64,000 nt of DNA. Source: Pseudoruegeria sp039972875. Lineage in GTDB: Bacteria > Pseudomonadota > Alphaproteobacteria > Rhodobacterales > Rhodobacteraceae. Positions 34,165 through 43,417 of the stretch are shown here, piece by piece. Under the pieces are notes generated by a model. The model made no database searches and had not been told where the DNA came from. It saw only the letters and a list, made by a program, of their open reading frames with translations. The translations under genes and the position numbers were made by a program. Within the stretch, counting starts at the first letter, position 1, and every line of letters begins with the position of its first letter. The DNA lies in the NCBI GenBank assembly GCA_039972875.1, contig JBDWMA010000063.1, positions 1 to 64,000 of the forward strand, in the 5' to 3' direction.

Positions 34165-34914
34165 ATGCGGCGCAAATTGGCAGCAGGCAATTGGAAAATG
34201 AACGGCACATCGGCACAATTGGCCGAAGTAGAGGCCCTGCACGCATCCTATTCTGACAGTACCGTGGACATCTTATTGTGCCCACCAGCGACATTGTTGG
34301 ACCGAATGAGCCGCATCACTGCAGAGGGTGCAATCGCGACGGGTGGTCAAGATTGCCACGCCAACGAAAAAGGCGCGCATACCGGTGATATTTCCTGTGA
34401 AATGCTGGCGGACGCCGGGGCAACATCTGTCATCCTTGGACATTCAGAGCGGCGGACAGACCACGGCGAAACCAACGCCGAGGTCGCTGCAAAAACACAA
34501 GCGGTCTGGGTACAAGGCCTAACCGCCGTTGTCTGCATCGGTGAAACCGAAGCCGAGCGCGACGATGGAACGACTTTGGATGTCATTCGCGAACAGCTAT
34601 CCGGTTCAGTTCCCAACGGGGCCACGGGCTCGCGCCTTGTCATCGCATATGAACCCGTATGGGCCATTGGTACGGGCAAGGTCCCAACACTTGAACAAAT
34701 CGCCGAAGTGCATGACTTCATCCGCGCCGAGCTGGTAAGCCGGTTCGGTGAAACTGCGGGCAACGCAGTGCGGGTGCTCTATGGTGGCTCAGTAAAACCA
34801 TCAAATGCGACAGAAATCTTTGCAGTCTCAAACGTGGATGGCGCATTGGTTGGCGGCGCTTCGCTGAAGGCCAGCGATTTTGGTGGTATCATCACAGCCC
34901 TACAGCAAGCCTAA
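34165..34914 (+). CDS. tpiA: Triosephosphate isomerase
   Basis: 249 residues. It interconverts dihydroxyacetone phosphate and glyceraldehyde 3-phosphate. The substrate-binding lysine is in AGNWKMNG, the catalytic histidine in ILGHSERR, and the catalytic glutamate in VIAYEPVWAIGTG. Start ATG 34165 with GGACGGAG. Typical length. Confidence 0.96.
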   Translation: MRRKLAAGNWKMNGTSAQLAEVEALHASYSDSTVDILLCPPATLLDRMSRITAEGAIATGGQDCHANEKGAHTGDISCEMLADAGATSVILGHSERRTDHGETNAEVAAKTQAVWVQGLTAVVCIGETEAERDDGTTLDVIREQLSGSVPNGATGSRLVIAYEPVWAIGTGKVPTLEQIAEVHDFIRAELVSRFGETAGNAVRVLYGGSVKPSNATEIFAVSNVDGALVGGASLKASDFGGIITALQQA

Positions 34915-34921
34915 ACGCAGG

Positions 34922-34943
34922 AGCGCCGGTTTAAACCGGCGCT
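34922..34943 (+). terminator. Terminator-like palindrome after tpiA
   Basis: AGCGCCGGTTT/AAACCGGCGCT is a perfect 11-base inverted repeat centred on TTTAAA, seven bases past the tpiA stop. No T-run follows. Confidence 0.6.
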
Positions 34944-34960
34944 GCCATTGTCAGATAAGG

Positions 34961-34980
34961 GGGCGACATCCAAATCGCCC
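34961..34980 (-). terminator. Terminator of the SLC13 permease gene
   Basis: GGGCGA...TCGCCC with an eight-base loop lies just past the end of the minus-strand permease gene. On the minus strand it is followed by CCCTTATC, a weak T-tail. Confidence 0.5.
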
Positions 34981-34984
34981 TACA

Positions 34985-36871
34985 TTATCCAAACACCACA
35001 TTCATCATAAAGAGCGAAACGATCAAAAACAGGATCGTCATAGCGCCCCCACTTTTCACAAAATCGACGACTTTATATCCAGCAGGGCCCATGATCAGGG
35101 CGTTGACCTGATGAGTTGGGATCAAAAACGAATTCGACGTCGAGATGGCCACAGTCAGGGCAAAGATTGCCGGGTCTGCACCAATAGAGACCGCAATCGA
35201 CACCGCCAACGGTACCAACAAAACCGTGGCACCGACGTTGGACATTACCAAGGTAAATCCTGTCGCCAAAACGGCGATCCCCGCCTGAAGCGCCCAAACC
35301 GGCCAACCGTTTAACAAGGTCAATATTTGTTGGGCAATCCACTGAGCGGTGCCTGTGTTTTGAACCGCAAGCCCCAAAGGAATAAGGCTGGCCAACAAGA
35401 ATACAGTGCTCCAGCTGACGGACTCATAAGCTTCATCAATGCGCACAACTTGGGTTAGGATCATTCCAGCGGCGCCTGTGAACAGACACAACGACAGAGA
35501 GACGTCAGTGAACAAGATCATACCAATCGAGATCATGAAAAACAGCAATGCCCAAAGCAGTTTTTGCGGGCGTAATTCCTCCATAGGAAAATTTGACGTC
35601 ACCACCACGAAATTACGATCCTTGGTGATCCGGGCCAAAGATTCCCAACGTGAGAATACCACTAATGTATCCCCAGCTCGAAATGGCTCTGCGCCAATTG
35701 CCGTGGCGGCGTGGTCCTCTGTCTCAACAAGGCTAAGTGTATGATCGCCGCGATGAATCGCCAGCAAATTCAACCCATGTGTTCCACGCAAGCGGACCTC
35801 TCGGGCACAACGCCCGATCAGCTCACTATCTGGAGGGACAACAATTTCGCCCACACCGGCATTTGTTGGGGCATAGTCTTCGGCAAAAATCTCTAACCGC
35901 GGCAAAACAGTTACCCCATAAGTTTTGGCCCATTTCACAATCACTTTGCGCCGCCCCAATAGGGCAAGCCGACAAGGTGTTTCTACCTCTGTGGTGACCA
36001 AAGGCGAAAACCATTTCCGACCTTTATGAAAAGAGCCGATCACATAGATATGCTCCCCCTCCATAAGATCCTGAAACATGCGCCCCTCAAGCGCGCTGCC
36101 ATTGGGCACTATGACCTCAACGACATCCGTTTTCAGACCATAAATTCGTTTCATATATTCACCGACAGACTGACCGGCTGCGGCTTTTTTCTCATCTTTT
36201 GTATGGGGCAAAACCCATCGGCCAAACAAAACGAAATATAAGATCCCTGTCACAACTAAACTTGCACCAACTGGGGTGACCGAAAACAAACCAAACGTCT
36301 GCATCTGCTGATCAGCAGGAAGTTGTGAATTTGCGGTTAGGATTAAATCGTTCAGCAAAATCAATGGAGAGGACCCCACCATCGTCAAGGTTCCCCCAAG
36401 GATGGCACAAAACCCCATCGGCATCAAAAGGCGCGACAACGGGATCTCTGTCCGCACGGAAATCCGACTGACAACGGGCAAAAACAACGCCGCGGCCCCC
36501 ACGTTTTGCATAAAGCTGGAAATGACCCCCACGGTACCCGAAATAATCGGAATGATCCGCTTTTCCGTCGCACCACCATATTTCAGGATCACAGCTGCAA
36601 CTTTGCTCATCAGTCCGGTTTTATCTAACCCGGCCCCAATGATCATAACGGCAATAATGGATATCACCGCATTGGATGCAAAACCATCAAACAAATGGCG
36701 CGTATCTGCGAGGTTCTCAAGACCGGGTAATTGAGACAAAAGCCCCAAAACCACCATAATAAAGACAGCCGAAAAATCTATTCGGAACAGCTCAGTGACA
36801 AACAGAAATACAGTTAATGCTAAAATACTCAAAACCACTGCCATTTCGACAGTAAGCGTCACATGCTCCAC
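34985..36871 (-). CDS. SLC13 family permease with RCK_C domains
   Basis: About 628 residues. Two sets of membrane segments (residues ~10-230 and ~430-628) flank two cytoplasmic TrkA-C/RCK_C domains (VVEVIVPNGSALEGRMFQDL and VGEIVVPPDSELIGRCAREVRLRGTHGLNLLAI). The family exchanges anions such as sulfate or dicarboxylates with sodium. I chose GTG 36871, preceded by TAGGAGG at ideal spacing; the open frame runs to 36928. Substrate not determinable. Next to the dct genes, but on its own transcript. Confidence 0.88.
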   Translation of the reverse strand: MEHVTLTVEMAVVLSILALTVFLFVTELFRIDFSAVFIMVVLGLLSQLPGLENLADTRHLFDGFASNAVISIIAVMIIGAGLDKTGLMSKVAAVILKYGGATEKRIIPIISGTVGVISSFMQNVGAAALFLPVVSRISVRTEIPLSRLLMPMGFCAILGGTLTMVGSSPLILLNDLILTANSQLPADQQMQTFGLFSVTPVGASLVVTGILYFVLFGRWVLPHTKDEKKAAAGQSVGEYMKRIYGLKTDVVEVIVPNGSALEGRMFQDLMEGEHIYVIGSFHKGRKWFSPLVTTEVETPCRLALLGRRKVIVKWAKTYGVTVLPRLEIFAEDYAPTNAGVGEIVVPPDSELIGRCAREVRLRGTHGLNLLAIHRGDHTLSLVETEDHAATAIGAEPFRAGDTLVVFSRWESLARITKDRNFVVVTSNFPMEELRPQKLLWALLFFMISIGMILFTDVSLSLCLFTGAAGMILTQVVRIDEAYESVSWSTVFLLASLIPLGLAVQNTGTAQWIAQQILTLLNGWPVWALQAGIAVLATGFTLVMSNVGATVLLVPLAVSIAVSIGADPAIFALTVAISTSNSFLIPTHQVNALIMGPAGYKVVDFVKSGGAMTILFLIVSLFMMNVVFG

Positions 36872-36910
36872 GCGAGCCCTCCTAATTTCCTTATACGAAA
36901 GTACATCGGA

Positions 36911-36928
36911 TTGCGTGAAATGACGCAA
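36911..36928. promoter_or_regulatory. Inverted repeat upstream of the SLC13 gene
   Basis: TTGCGT-GAAATG-ACGCAA: 6-base arms with a 6-base spacer, about 40 bases before the GTG start. A plausible operator; regulator unknown. Confidence 0.35.
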
Positions 36929-36974
36929 GTATTATTACAAAAAATGTACGAATCGCGCAATTTTCAAACAAAAA

Positions 36975-36998
36975 GGGGCGCTTCATATGAAACGCCCC
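36975..36998 (-). terminator. Intrinsic terminator of dctPQM
   Basis: GGGGCG-C-TTCATATGAA-A-CGCCCC forms a strong hairpin with one mismatch. On the minus strand it is followed by TTTTTG, ending the dctM transcript. Confidence 0.8.
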
Positions 36999-37019
36999 AA
37001 ACATTGATATTTTAAGGAT

Positions 37020-38411
37020 CTAATTGGTGATTATCTCGGGACCCATGATGGAATTTGGCAAATAGGTAGAGATCCAAGGCACATAGGTCACCAAAATCAG
37101 GAACACAAAGAGCACTGCAAGGAAGGGCAAAGCCGCCCGGACAACGCTCATCATGGGCATTCCTGCGACGCCTGATGTCACGAATAGATTGAGCCCCACC
37201 GGTGGTGTAATCATCCCGATCTCCATGTTGACCACCATGATGATTCCCAGATGGATCGGATCGATCCCTAGCTCTATGGCAATCGGAAAGACCAAAGGCG
37301 CAACAATCACCAGCAGACCCGATGGTTCCATGAACTGCCCACCAATCAGCAGGATCACGTTGACCACGACCAAGAACATCACGGGGCCAAAGCCAGCCGA
37401 CAGCATCGCGTTTGCTACTTGTTGTGGAACTTGTTCCTCGGTGAGCACGTGCTTTAGGATCAACGCGTTGGCGATAACGAACATCAGCGTGACGGTCAGC
37501 TTACCTGCTTCAAACAATGTATGACGCGTGTCCTTGTGAAAGAACGCAGTCACAAGCGCCTGAGGCTTCTGTAGTAGACTAATCCGATGGTCACCCTCCC
37601 CTTTTAAGGGGCCCATATCGCGGTAGATAAAGCTCGCGACAAAGAACGCATAGACCGAGGCCACAGCGGCCGCTTCAGTCGGAGTAAAGAAGGCGCCAGT
37701 TACGCCAGGGATACCGTAAATCCCGACCATGATAATCACGATCAACATCAATCCCCACGCCGCAGACCGTAACGAAGCACCAACCTCGCCCCAACCCTGC
37801 CATGTTCCTTTGGGCATGCCCTTGATTGTTGCCATCACATAAATCGCAACCATCAACATAACACCGGCCAAAATACCCGGAATGACACCCGCTAGGAACA
37901 TGCGTCCAACGGACACTTCGACTGCCGCAGCATAGACCACCATCACGATCGATGGCGGGATCAAAATACCCAATGTTCCGGCGTTACAGATCACACCCGC
38001 CGCGAACTCTTTGGAGTACCCAGCCTGACGCATCGCAGCGATTACGATTGAACCAATGGCCACAACAGTTGCCGGAGACGACCCCGATAAAGCTGCAAAC
38101 ATCATGCAGGCAAACACACCTGAAATAGCAAGCCCACCCCGGAAATGACCGACGCATGCAATCGAGAACCGGATGATCCGTTGCGCCACCCCGCCCGTCG
38201 ACATGAACGACGAGGCAAGAATAAAGAACGGAATCGCTAGAAGCGTGAAGTGGCCTTCAAAAGCGCTGAACAATGTCTGCGCGACAGATGCCATGGAACT
38301 ATCTGAAAACCACAGTAAAAACAGGACCGATGACATGCCAAGTGACACCGCAATTGGTACGCCAATTAACATCAAGCCAACGACCATAATAAAAAGCAGA
38401 GCGACTTCCAT
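37020..38411 (-). CDS. dctM: TRAP C4-dicarboxylate transporter large permease
   Basis: 463 residues, normal DctM length, with about a dozen transmembrane segments. The family signatures GTLGILIPPSIVMVVYAAA and MEIGMITPPVGLNLFVTSG are visible. With DctP and DctQ it carries out sodium-coupled high-affinity uptake of succinate, malate and fumarate. A one-base stop/start overlap with dctQ couples translation. Third gene after dctP-dctQ. Confidence 0.93.
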   Translation of the reverse strand: MEVALLFIMVVGLMLIGVPIAVSLGMSSVLFLLWFSDSSMASVAQTLFSAFEGHFTLLAIPFFILASSFMSTGGVAQRIIRFSIACVGHFRGGLAISGVFACMMFAALSGSSPATVVAIGSIVIAAMRQAGYSKEFAAGVICNAGTLGILIPPSIVMVVYAAAVEVSVGRMFLAGVIPGILAGVMLMVAIYVMATIKGMPKGTWQGWGEVGASLRSAAWGLMLIVIIMVGIYGIPGVTGAFFTPTEAAAVASVYAFFVASFIYRDMGPLKGEGDHRISLLQKPQALVTAFFHKDTRHTLFEAGKLTVTLMFVIANALILKHVLTEEQVPQQVANAMLSAGFGPVMFLVVVNVILLIGGQFMEPSGLLVIVAPLVFPIAIELGIDPIHLGIIMVVNMEIGMITPPVGLNLFVTSGVAGMPMMSVVRAALPFLAVLFVFLILVTYVPWISTYLPNSIMGPEIITN

Positions 38412-39082
38412 TATTTTGTCTCCCCTGTTTGCTCATGGAGCGCTTCGATCTCGTCCTCAACTTCGTGGCTGGCGACAATGCGGTCGGTTTTACCAAGCCA
38501 TAGATCCCATGCCGCCTGACAAAAGCGAAACAACAACAAAGCCATAGATAACGGAAGGACCGCATACGGAATGAGACGCGGGATCTTTTCGTATTCCTCC
38601 CCATCATTGAATACATCTTCGAGCCAACGGAACATTTCAGGCATCGGGATATCATTCACCTCATACCATCCTTTGCCGCGAAACTTGTCCTCAAACCCAA
38701 GGGGGAACCAGCGCCCATCTGTACCCGGAAGATTGGCGAAATTGGCCCAATAATCCCAAGCGCCTTTTAATAACAGAAAGGAAAAGATAATACAGACGGC
38801 CACAGAAATGAGTCCAAGAACGCGCCGGGTCTTTTCAGAAACCATATTAATAATTGCGTCAACGCCCAGATGGCTGCCCTTTTTCACGGCATAGGACGCC
38901 CCTAGCAAAACCAACCAGCCAAAGAGGAACACAGTAAGTTCCAACGCCCAAAGAATGTTTGAATTAAATGCCTTGCGGGCAATCACATTGGCAAATGTCA
39001 CCAATGTCATCGCGCCCAGCAGGACCGCAATCAGAGTCTCCTCGATCCGATCCACGATGCTTTCGCCTTCGTGTCGGTACAT
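38411..39082 (-). CDS. dctQ: TRAP C4-dicarboxylate transporter small permease
   Basis: About 224 residues with four predicted transmembrane segments (IEETLIAVLLGAMTLVTFANVIARK; LWALELTVFLFGWLVLLGASYAVKKGSHLGVD). An insert between segments three and four makes it longer than most DctQ. I chose ATG 39082 with GAGGGAC; the frame extends upstream to 39169 across the hairpin region. Confidence 0.9.
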   Translation of the reverse strand: MYRHEGESIVDRIEETLIAVLLGAMTLVTFANVIARKAFNSNILWALELTVFLFGWLVLLGASYAVKKGSHLGVDAIINMVSEKTRRVLGLISVAVCIIFSFLLLKGAWDYWANFANLPGTDGRWFPLGFEDKFRGKGWYEVNDIPMPEMFRWLEDVFNDGEEYEKIPRLIPYAVLPLSMALLLFRFCQAAWDLWLGKTDRIVASHEVEDEIEALHEQTGETK

Positions 39083-39144
39083 GTCCCTCGTCCCCGAATA
39101 TATGAAATGGTTGGGCAGGCGTAATCGCCTTGCCCGATCGCGGA

Positions 39145-39168
39145 TGCGCGGCAGCGTGCTGCCGCGCA
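39145..39168 (-). terminator. Strong hairpin between dctP and dctQ
   Basis: TGCGCGGCAGC/GCTGCCGCGCA, an 11-base perfect stem with a two-base loop, starts eight bases after the dctP stop. It probably stabilises the dctP message or limits read-through to dctQM. Confidence 0.6.
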
Positions 39169-39175
39169 AACCAAA

Positions 39176-40177
39176 TTACATGCCGGCGTTGATCGCCTGC
39201 GCAGCATCGATGTTTTCTTGACCAACATCGTCAGAGAACTGAGCCCAAACCGGATTCATCGCATCAACCCAAGCCTGACGTTGATCAGCGTCCAGCGTCC
39301 GGATCGTACCGCCTGCACCCAGAATATCCTGTTTCGCAGCTTCGTTTACAGCAGTGGCCTCAGCGTTGCGTGTCTCGGTCACTTCGGCCAGAATTGTCAG
39401 GAATTGATCACGTGTGTCCGCATCAAGGCTGTCCAGCCAATCCACAGAAGTCACAACCAAATAGTCGATGATACCGTGATTGGTTTCTGTAATGCCGTCC
39501 TGGACTTCAAAGAACTTTTTGCCAAAGATATTGGACCAAGTGTTCTCTTGGCCGTCAACAACACCCTGCTGCAATGCACCATATACTTCAGAGAAAGCCA
39601 TTTTCTGCGGAGAGCCACCAATGGCCTCCATTTGTGCGACCAACACATCCGACGATTGCACCCGGAATTTCAATCCATCGGCATCTGTTGGCAAAACCAG
39701 TGGTTTGTTAGCAGACATTTGCTTCATGCCATTGTGCCAAAATTCCAGTCCTTGAAGACCACGCTTTTGCATGGAATCCTTCATAGATTGACCAGCGTCA
39801 GAGGCTTGGAACGCGTCTACTGCGTTAACGTCTTTGAACATGAATGGCAGGTCAAAGATGCGGTATTGCTTAGTGAATTTTTCAAACTTTGACAAAGACG
39901 GAGCAGCAAGTTGAACATCACCTTGCAGCATGGCCTCTAGAACTTTGTTATCATCATACAATGTGGAATTCGGGAAAACCTCGATACACATCTTGCCGTT
40001 CATCTCATCGTTTACGCGCTGCTCCAGCAACGATGCCGCGATCCCCTTAGGGTGCTTATCAGTATTGGTCACATGTGCAAATTTAACGGTGATTTCGCCT
40101 TCGTCGCAGGCGGCTACGGCTGCACCAGCGCTCAGTGCTACGGCAAGAGCTGCTCCGGCTGTTGTTACATATTTCAT
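39176..40177 (-). CDS. dctP: TRAP C4-dicarboxylate-binding periplasmic protein
   Basis: 333 residues with a Sec signal peptide (MKYVTTAGAALAVALSAGAAVAA). The mature sequence matches classical DctP: KFAHVTNTDKHPKGIAA, LKFRVQSSDVLVAQMEAIGGSPQKMAFSEVYGALQQGVVDGQENTWSNI, with the conserved arginine (FRVQSS) that binds the ligand carboxylate. The dctBD pair immediately upstream supports C4-dicarboxylate as substrate. First gene of dctPQM. Confidence 0.93.
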   Translation of the reverse strand: MKYVTTAGAALAVALSAGAAVAACDEGEITVKFAHVTNTDKHPKGIAASLLEQRVNDEMNGKMCIEVFPNSTLYDDNKVLEAMLQGDVQLAAPSLSKFEKFTKQYRIFDLPFMFKDVNAVDAFQASDAGQSMKDSMQKRGLQGLEFWHNGMKQMSANKPLVLPTDADGLKFRVQSSDVLVAQMEAIGGSPQKMAFSEVYGALQQGVVDGQENTWSNIFGKKFFEVQDGITETNHGIIDYLVVTSVDWLDSLDADTRDQFLTILAEVTETRNAEATAVNEAAKQDILGAGGTIRTLDADQRQAWVDAMNPVWAQFSDDVGQENIDAAQAINAGM

Positions 40178-40241
40178 CTGTTATCCTCCCAGATAGTATT
40201 GTCCCAGAGTTCGAATTTGGAACCCTCGCAGACACAATGAG

Positions 40242-40256
40242 GCACAATTCCGCCCA
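40242..40256 (-). promoter_or_regulatory. Weak candidate sigma-54 promoter for dctPQM
   Basis: On the minus strand TGGGCGGAATTGTGC keeps the GG and GC dinucleotides ten bases apart required for sigma-54, but otherwise matches the consensus poorly. Chance matches of this kind are common. Listed because DctD-like sites lie upstream. Confidence 0.2.
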
Positions 40257-40359
40257 TTCAAGAGAAAGTTACCGAATGCGGGAATAAATGTAATTATCCA
40301 TATATTTCATTGAATTACACTAGGTTTAAAACAAGGATCCCACGATACACATTGTTAAA

Positions 40360-40412
40360 GTGGCGGATTTTCACACAACCGATTTTCCGGACCTGTGCGA
40401 TAATCCGCACAG
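40360..40412. promoter_or_regulatory. Tandem DctD-like binding sites upstream of dctP
   Basis: CTGTGCGATAATCCGCACAG (40393-40412) is a 7-base inverted repeat with a 6-base spacer. Read on the other strand, it gives TGTGCGGATTATCGCACA. A related copy, GTGGCGGATTTTCACACA, is at 40360-40377 and shares 13 of 18 positions. Both resemble the sites recalled for rhizobial DctD and lie 183-235 bases before dctP, just past the dctD stop. Confidence 0.55.
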
Positions 40413-40421
40413 ATCGACTCC

Positions 40422-41645
40422 TTACCTGTAGTCCTCCGGACGAATATTATGGCGGGTCAATTTGTCATAAAAGGTTTTCCGCGGAAGCTTTAACGCCTTG
40501 GCCGCACCAGATGCATTCCCATGCTCACGTCGGAGCGCATCCACCAAAAAGGACCGCTCCACCTTAGCCATCCGTTCCGACAACCCCTGTTCTTGAACCT
40601 CAACTTCTTCGCCCAAACCCATGGCAAATCGCATCGCCGCATTCATTAAAGCCCGCGCATTCCCCGGCCAATCTTGCGCCATAAGACGTGATAAAACCTC
40701 TGGTGTGATATCAGGAGGTGGAAGTGCCGCCTGCTCACAGGCGATATTTACGTAATGTCGAAAAAGCACTGGAATGTCTTCGGGCCGTTCTCGTAGGGAT
40801 GGAATTCGAACGCGCATAACATCAAGCTTATAGAACAAATCGGGGTTGAATTGACCATCAGCCACTTCGGATTCTAGCGTTCGATAGGTCCCGGCGAGTA
40901 ACCTGGGGGCCTCTGGCCTATCTAATTCTTCCAAAAGGGTAAATTGTGTTTCTGGTGGCAAGGCCGCAATTTCGTCAAAGAACACCGATCCCCCGCCTTC
41001 TTCCCGCATCAAAACACGTAATGCCTGCGGAGACATAGAGGCTGCTGAGAATTTTCGAAACGGTTGCGCGGCCAAATCCGACACCAAGTGGATCACCTCA
41101 GCCACTTTCGAAGTCCCGGCTCCGGCCTCACCTGTTATCAATACCTCGGCCCCGACAGACGCCACACGTCGTACTCGGACCCGCAAATCATCTGCCTGAG
41201 GCGATTCACCAAACAGCATACGGGCGGCTGCATCCCCGTTATGTAATCGTTGACGCAGTTTTCGGTTTTCCAGCACCAGTTTTCGTGTCGCAATTGCCCT
41301 GTGAATGACAGCAAGCAGATCTTTGGAATCACATGGTTTTTCCAGAAAACCAAAGGCTCCTTCAGACATGCCGCGTACGGCCATGGGGATGTCTCCTTCA
41401 CCAGTTAACAATATGACCGGCAGTTCTGGATCAACCGATTGCACATGTGCCAAAACGGCGAAACCATCCTTACCCGGCATACGAATATCACTCAGGATGA
41501 TCCCCTCAAAATCCACTGCAATATGATCTTTGGCCTCAATAAAACTGCCCACCAATGTCGGCTGTAAATCAGACAATTCTAATGTCTGGCCTAGCGCCTC
41601 ACGAATTGCGGCATCGTCATCAACAAGTAGGATACGGTCAGTCAT
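40422..41645 (-). CDS. dctD: DctD-type response regulator with degenerate AAA+ domain
   Basis: 407 residues against about 450 for DctD. The receiver domain is intact, with D53 in LSDIRMP and the K in LEKPCD. The AAA+ domain is degenerate. The Walker A region reads GEAGAGTSK (172-180), where GESGTGKE is expected, so the nucleotide-binding lysine is replaced. About 25-30 residues including the sigma-54-contacting GAFTGA loop are missing before Walker B (SVFFDEI, 220-226). The C-terminal Fis-type helix-turn-helix (GAAKALKLPRKTFYDKL) is intact. It probably activates without sigma-54. One-base overlap with dctB. Confidence 0.85.
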   Translation of the reverse strand: MTDRILLVDDDAAIREALGQTLELSDLQPTLVGSFIEAKDHIAVDFEGIILSDIRMPGKDGFAVLAHVQSVDPELPVILLTGEGDIPMAVRGMSEGAFGFLEKPCDSKDLLAVIHRAIATRKLVLENRKLRQRLHNGDAAARMLFGESPQADDLRVRVRRVASVGAEVLITGEAGAGTSKVAEVIHLVSDLAAQPFRKFSAASMSPQALRVLMREEGGGSVFFDEIAALPPETQFTLLEELDRPEAPRLLAGTYRTLESEVADGQFNPDLFYKLDVMRVRIPSLRERPEDIPVLFRHYVNIACEQAALPPPDITPEVLSRLMAQDWPGNARALMNAAMRFAMGLGEEVEVQEQGLSERMAKVERSFLVDALRREHGNASGAAKALKLPRKTFYDKLTRHNIRPEDYR

Positions 41646-43417
41646 CACATATTCTCTTTGGCAGGTGTGGTGAGCTCCACGGTGAATACAGCACCACCGT
41701 CAGCATGATTGCGCCCCCGTATTTGGCCGCCAAAACTCTGTACCAGACCATAGGAAATCGACAAGCCCAAGCCCATCCCCTCGGCCCGGCCCACGGCTTT
41801 GGTGGTATAAAACGGATCAAATATCTTTTCAGGATCGTCAAGCCCTGGCCCCGTATCACAAACAGATAAAACAACTTTATTATCAATAAGTTCCATGCTG
41901 ATATCAATGTTTTTCACATCACTTTCCCCCATTGCATCGGTGGCATTTGTTACCAGATTTAGGACAACTTGTTGCAAGCGGACTTCACCACCGCGGACAG
42001 TGATCTTATTCTTGGGACGAATCCAATTCACCAAGACACCTTCTTGTCGCAATCGACTGGATGCAACTTCCAATGCGGCCTCAACCACGGCACTCAGATC
42101 CACGTTTGTCATGGGCTCGCTTTCCTGACGCGCAAATGCCCGTAGGTTCTTGATGATCCGCCCCATACGACGTGCTAGATCGGAAATCCGGGACACATTA
42201 TTTGCGGCAACCTCAGTTTTCCCACGCTCAAGCAACAGCCCTGCATTATCAGAGAAATTCTGTATCGCCATTAGCGGTTGATTTAATTCATGACTGATCC
42301 CAGCGGACATCTCACCTAGCGCAGATAACTTGCCGGCTTGCACCAAATCGACTTGCGCCTTTTTCAATGCGGCTTCAGCTTCTTCCTTTTCAGAAATTTC
42401 CTTTCGTAATGAGAGGTTTGCATTAGATAGCTCTTGTGTTCTGGCCGCCACGCGTGCCTCTAATGCCGCATTGGAACGCGCCTCAATCTCAAGGCGTTCG
42501 CTCAAAGCACGTCTGCGTTCTGTTGCAACGTACCATATCGCACCAAAAGACAAACACAGGGCCGCAGCCACCAACGCCTGAAGCGTTGCAATTCGTTCCG
42601 CAGGCGCAGTGCTGATCAAAACTTCCCCCTCCATTCCAACGACCGGCAAAGGCTGAGTCATATGAAGAGCGCGGATCGGAATGTAACGCCCCGCATCCAC
42701 TGCCCAAAGATCATGGCCAGCAATGTTATAATCCTGATACGAGAAAAAAGGCTTCAGCTGGTCTGTAAAGTAGGATGTGCTAGAAGCCGTGGTCCCGCGG
42801 GTGCGCAACAGCAACTCTGATCGATTGGACACAAACACCACACCCGAAGCGTCCACAAAATAGATCGCCTGTGCCCCGCCGCGCCAGTCGCTTTCCTCAA
42901 CGGCCTCCATGTCGACCTTAACGATCACGGCCCCGAAAGGGGGACCGCCATCCAGCAAAGGCGCAGAAAAATAAAAGACCCGCTGCCCAGAGGCATCGAC
43001 TTGCGCATGATAGCTTCCTACGGCGCCTTGCATTGCTCTGGAAAAATAAGGCGTCAGTGAAATGTTGGCTGAACCTCTTGGGTTAGAGGACGCCAGTATT
43101 TTTCCCGATGCGTCTGCCAACTGGATTTCAAGCGTTCCAAGTTTATCCGATGCTTCAAGCAATACGGCGTTTGCCTGTTCGGCCAATTCTGGGTCCTGAA
43201 TTCTACGGATGAGCTCTGGGTGATCGGCCAACAGAACCGCTGCTTGTCTGAATTGTTGCAATCCGCTGGTCAGACGCCCTGATGCAAGGGACAAATCAGC
43301 CCGACCTTGTTCAGCGATTGGTTTTAACGCCGCGCTAAATCCAACCCACCAAACCGAGCCGGAAAAACCAACAACTGCAATAATAAAAGCGAAAACAGCC
43401 AAAGCCTTACGCGTCAT
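41645..43417 (-). CDS. dctB: C4-dicarboxylate sensor histidine kinase
   Basis: 590 residues. TM1 is near residues 7-28. The periplasmic double PAS-like/Cache sensor extends to TM2 near 283-300. A coiled coil follows (ERLEIEARSNAALEARVAARTQEL...). The kinase has its histidine in LGEMSAGISHELNQPLMAIQNF and the ATPase motifs NATDAM, DTGPG and GMGLGLSISYGLV. Domain order and sequence match DctB. The stop overlaps the dctD start by one base. It presumably phosphorylates DctD in response to external C4-dicarboxylates. Confidence 0.92.
   Translation of the reverse strand: MTRKALAVFAFIIAVVGFSGSVWWVGFSAALKPIAEQGRADLSLASGRLTSGLQQFRQAAVLLADHPELIRRIQDPELAEQANAVLLEASDKLGTLEIQLADASGKILASSNPRGSANISLTPYFSRAMQGAVGSYHAQVDASGQRVFYFSAPLLDGGPPFGAVIVKVDMEAVEESDWRGGAQAIYFVDASGVVFVSNRSELLLRTRGTTASSTSYFTDQLKPFFSYQDYNIAGHDLWAVDAGRYIPIRALHMTQPLPVVGMEGEVLISTAPAERIATLQALVAAALCLSFGAIWYVATERRRALSERLEIEARSNAALEARVAARTQELSNANLSLRKEISEKEEAEAALKKAQVDLVQAGKLSALGEMSAGISHELNQPLMAIQNFSDNAGLLLERGKTEVAANNVSRISDLARRMGRIIKNLRAFARQESEPMTNVDLSAVVEAALEVASSRLRQEGVLVNWIRPKNKITVRGGEVRLQQVVLNLVTNATDAMGESDVKNIDISMELIDNKVVLSVCDTGPGLDDPEKIFDPFYTTKAVGRAEGMGLGLSISYGLVQSFGGQIRGRNHADGGAVFTVELTTPAKENM

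Noticed and set aside
40242..40256. Sigma-54 promoter for dctPQM
   Set aside because: Only GG-N10-GC matches, and the adjacent DctD lacks the sigma-54 contact loop; kept as a low-confidence feature only.
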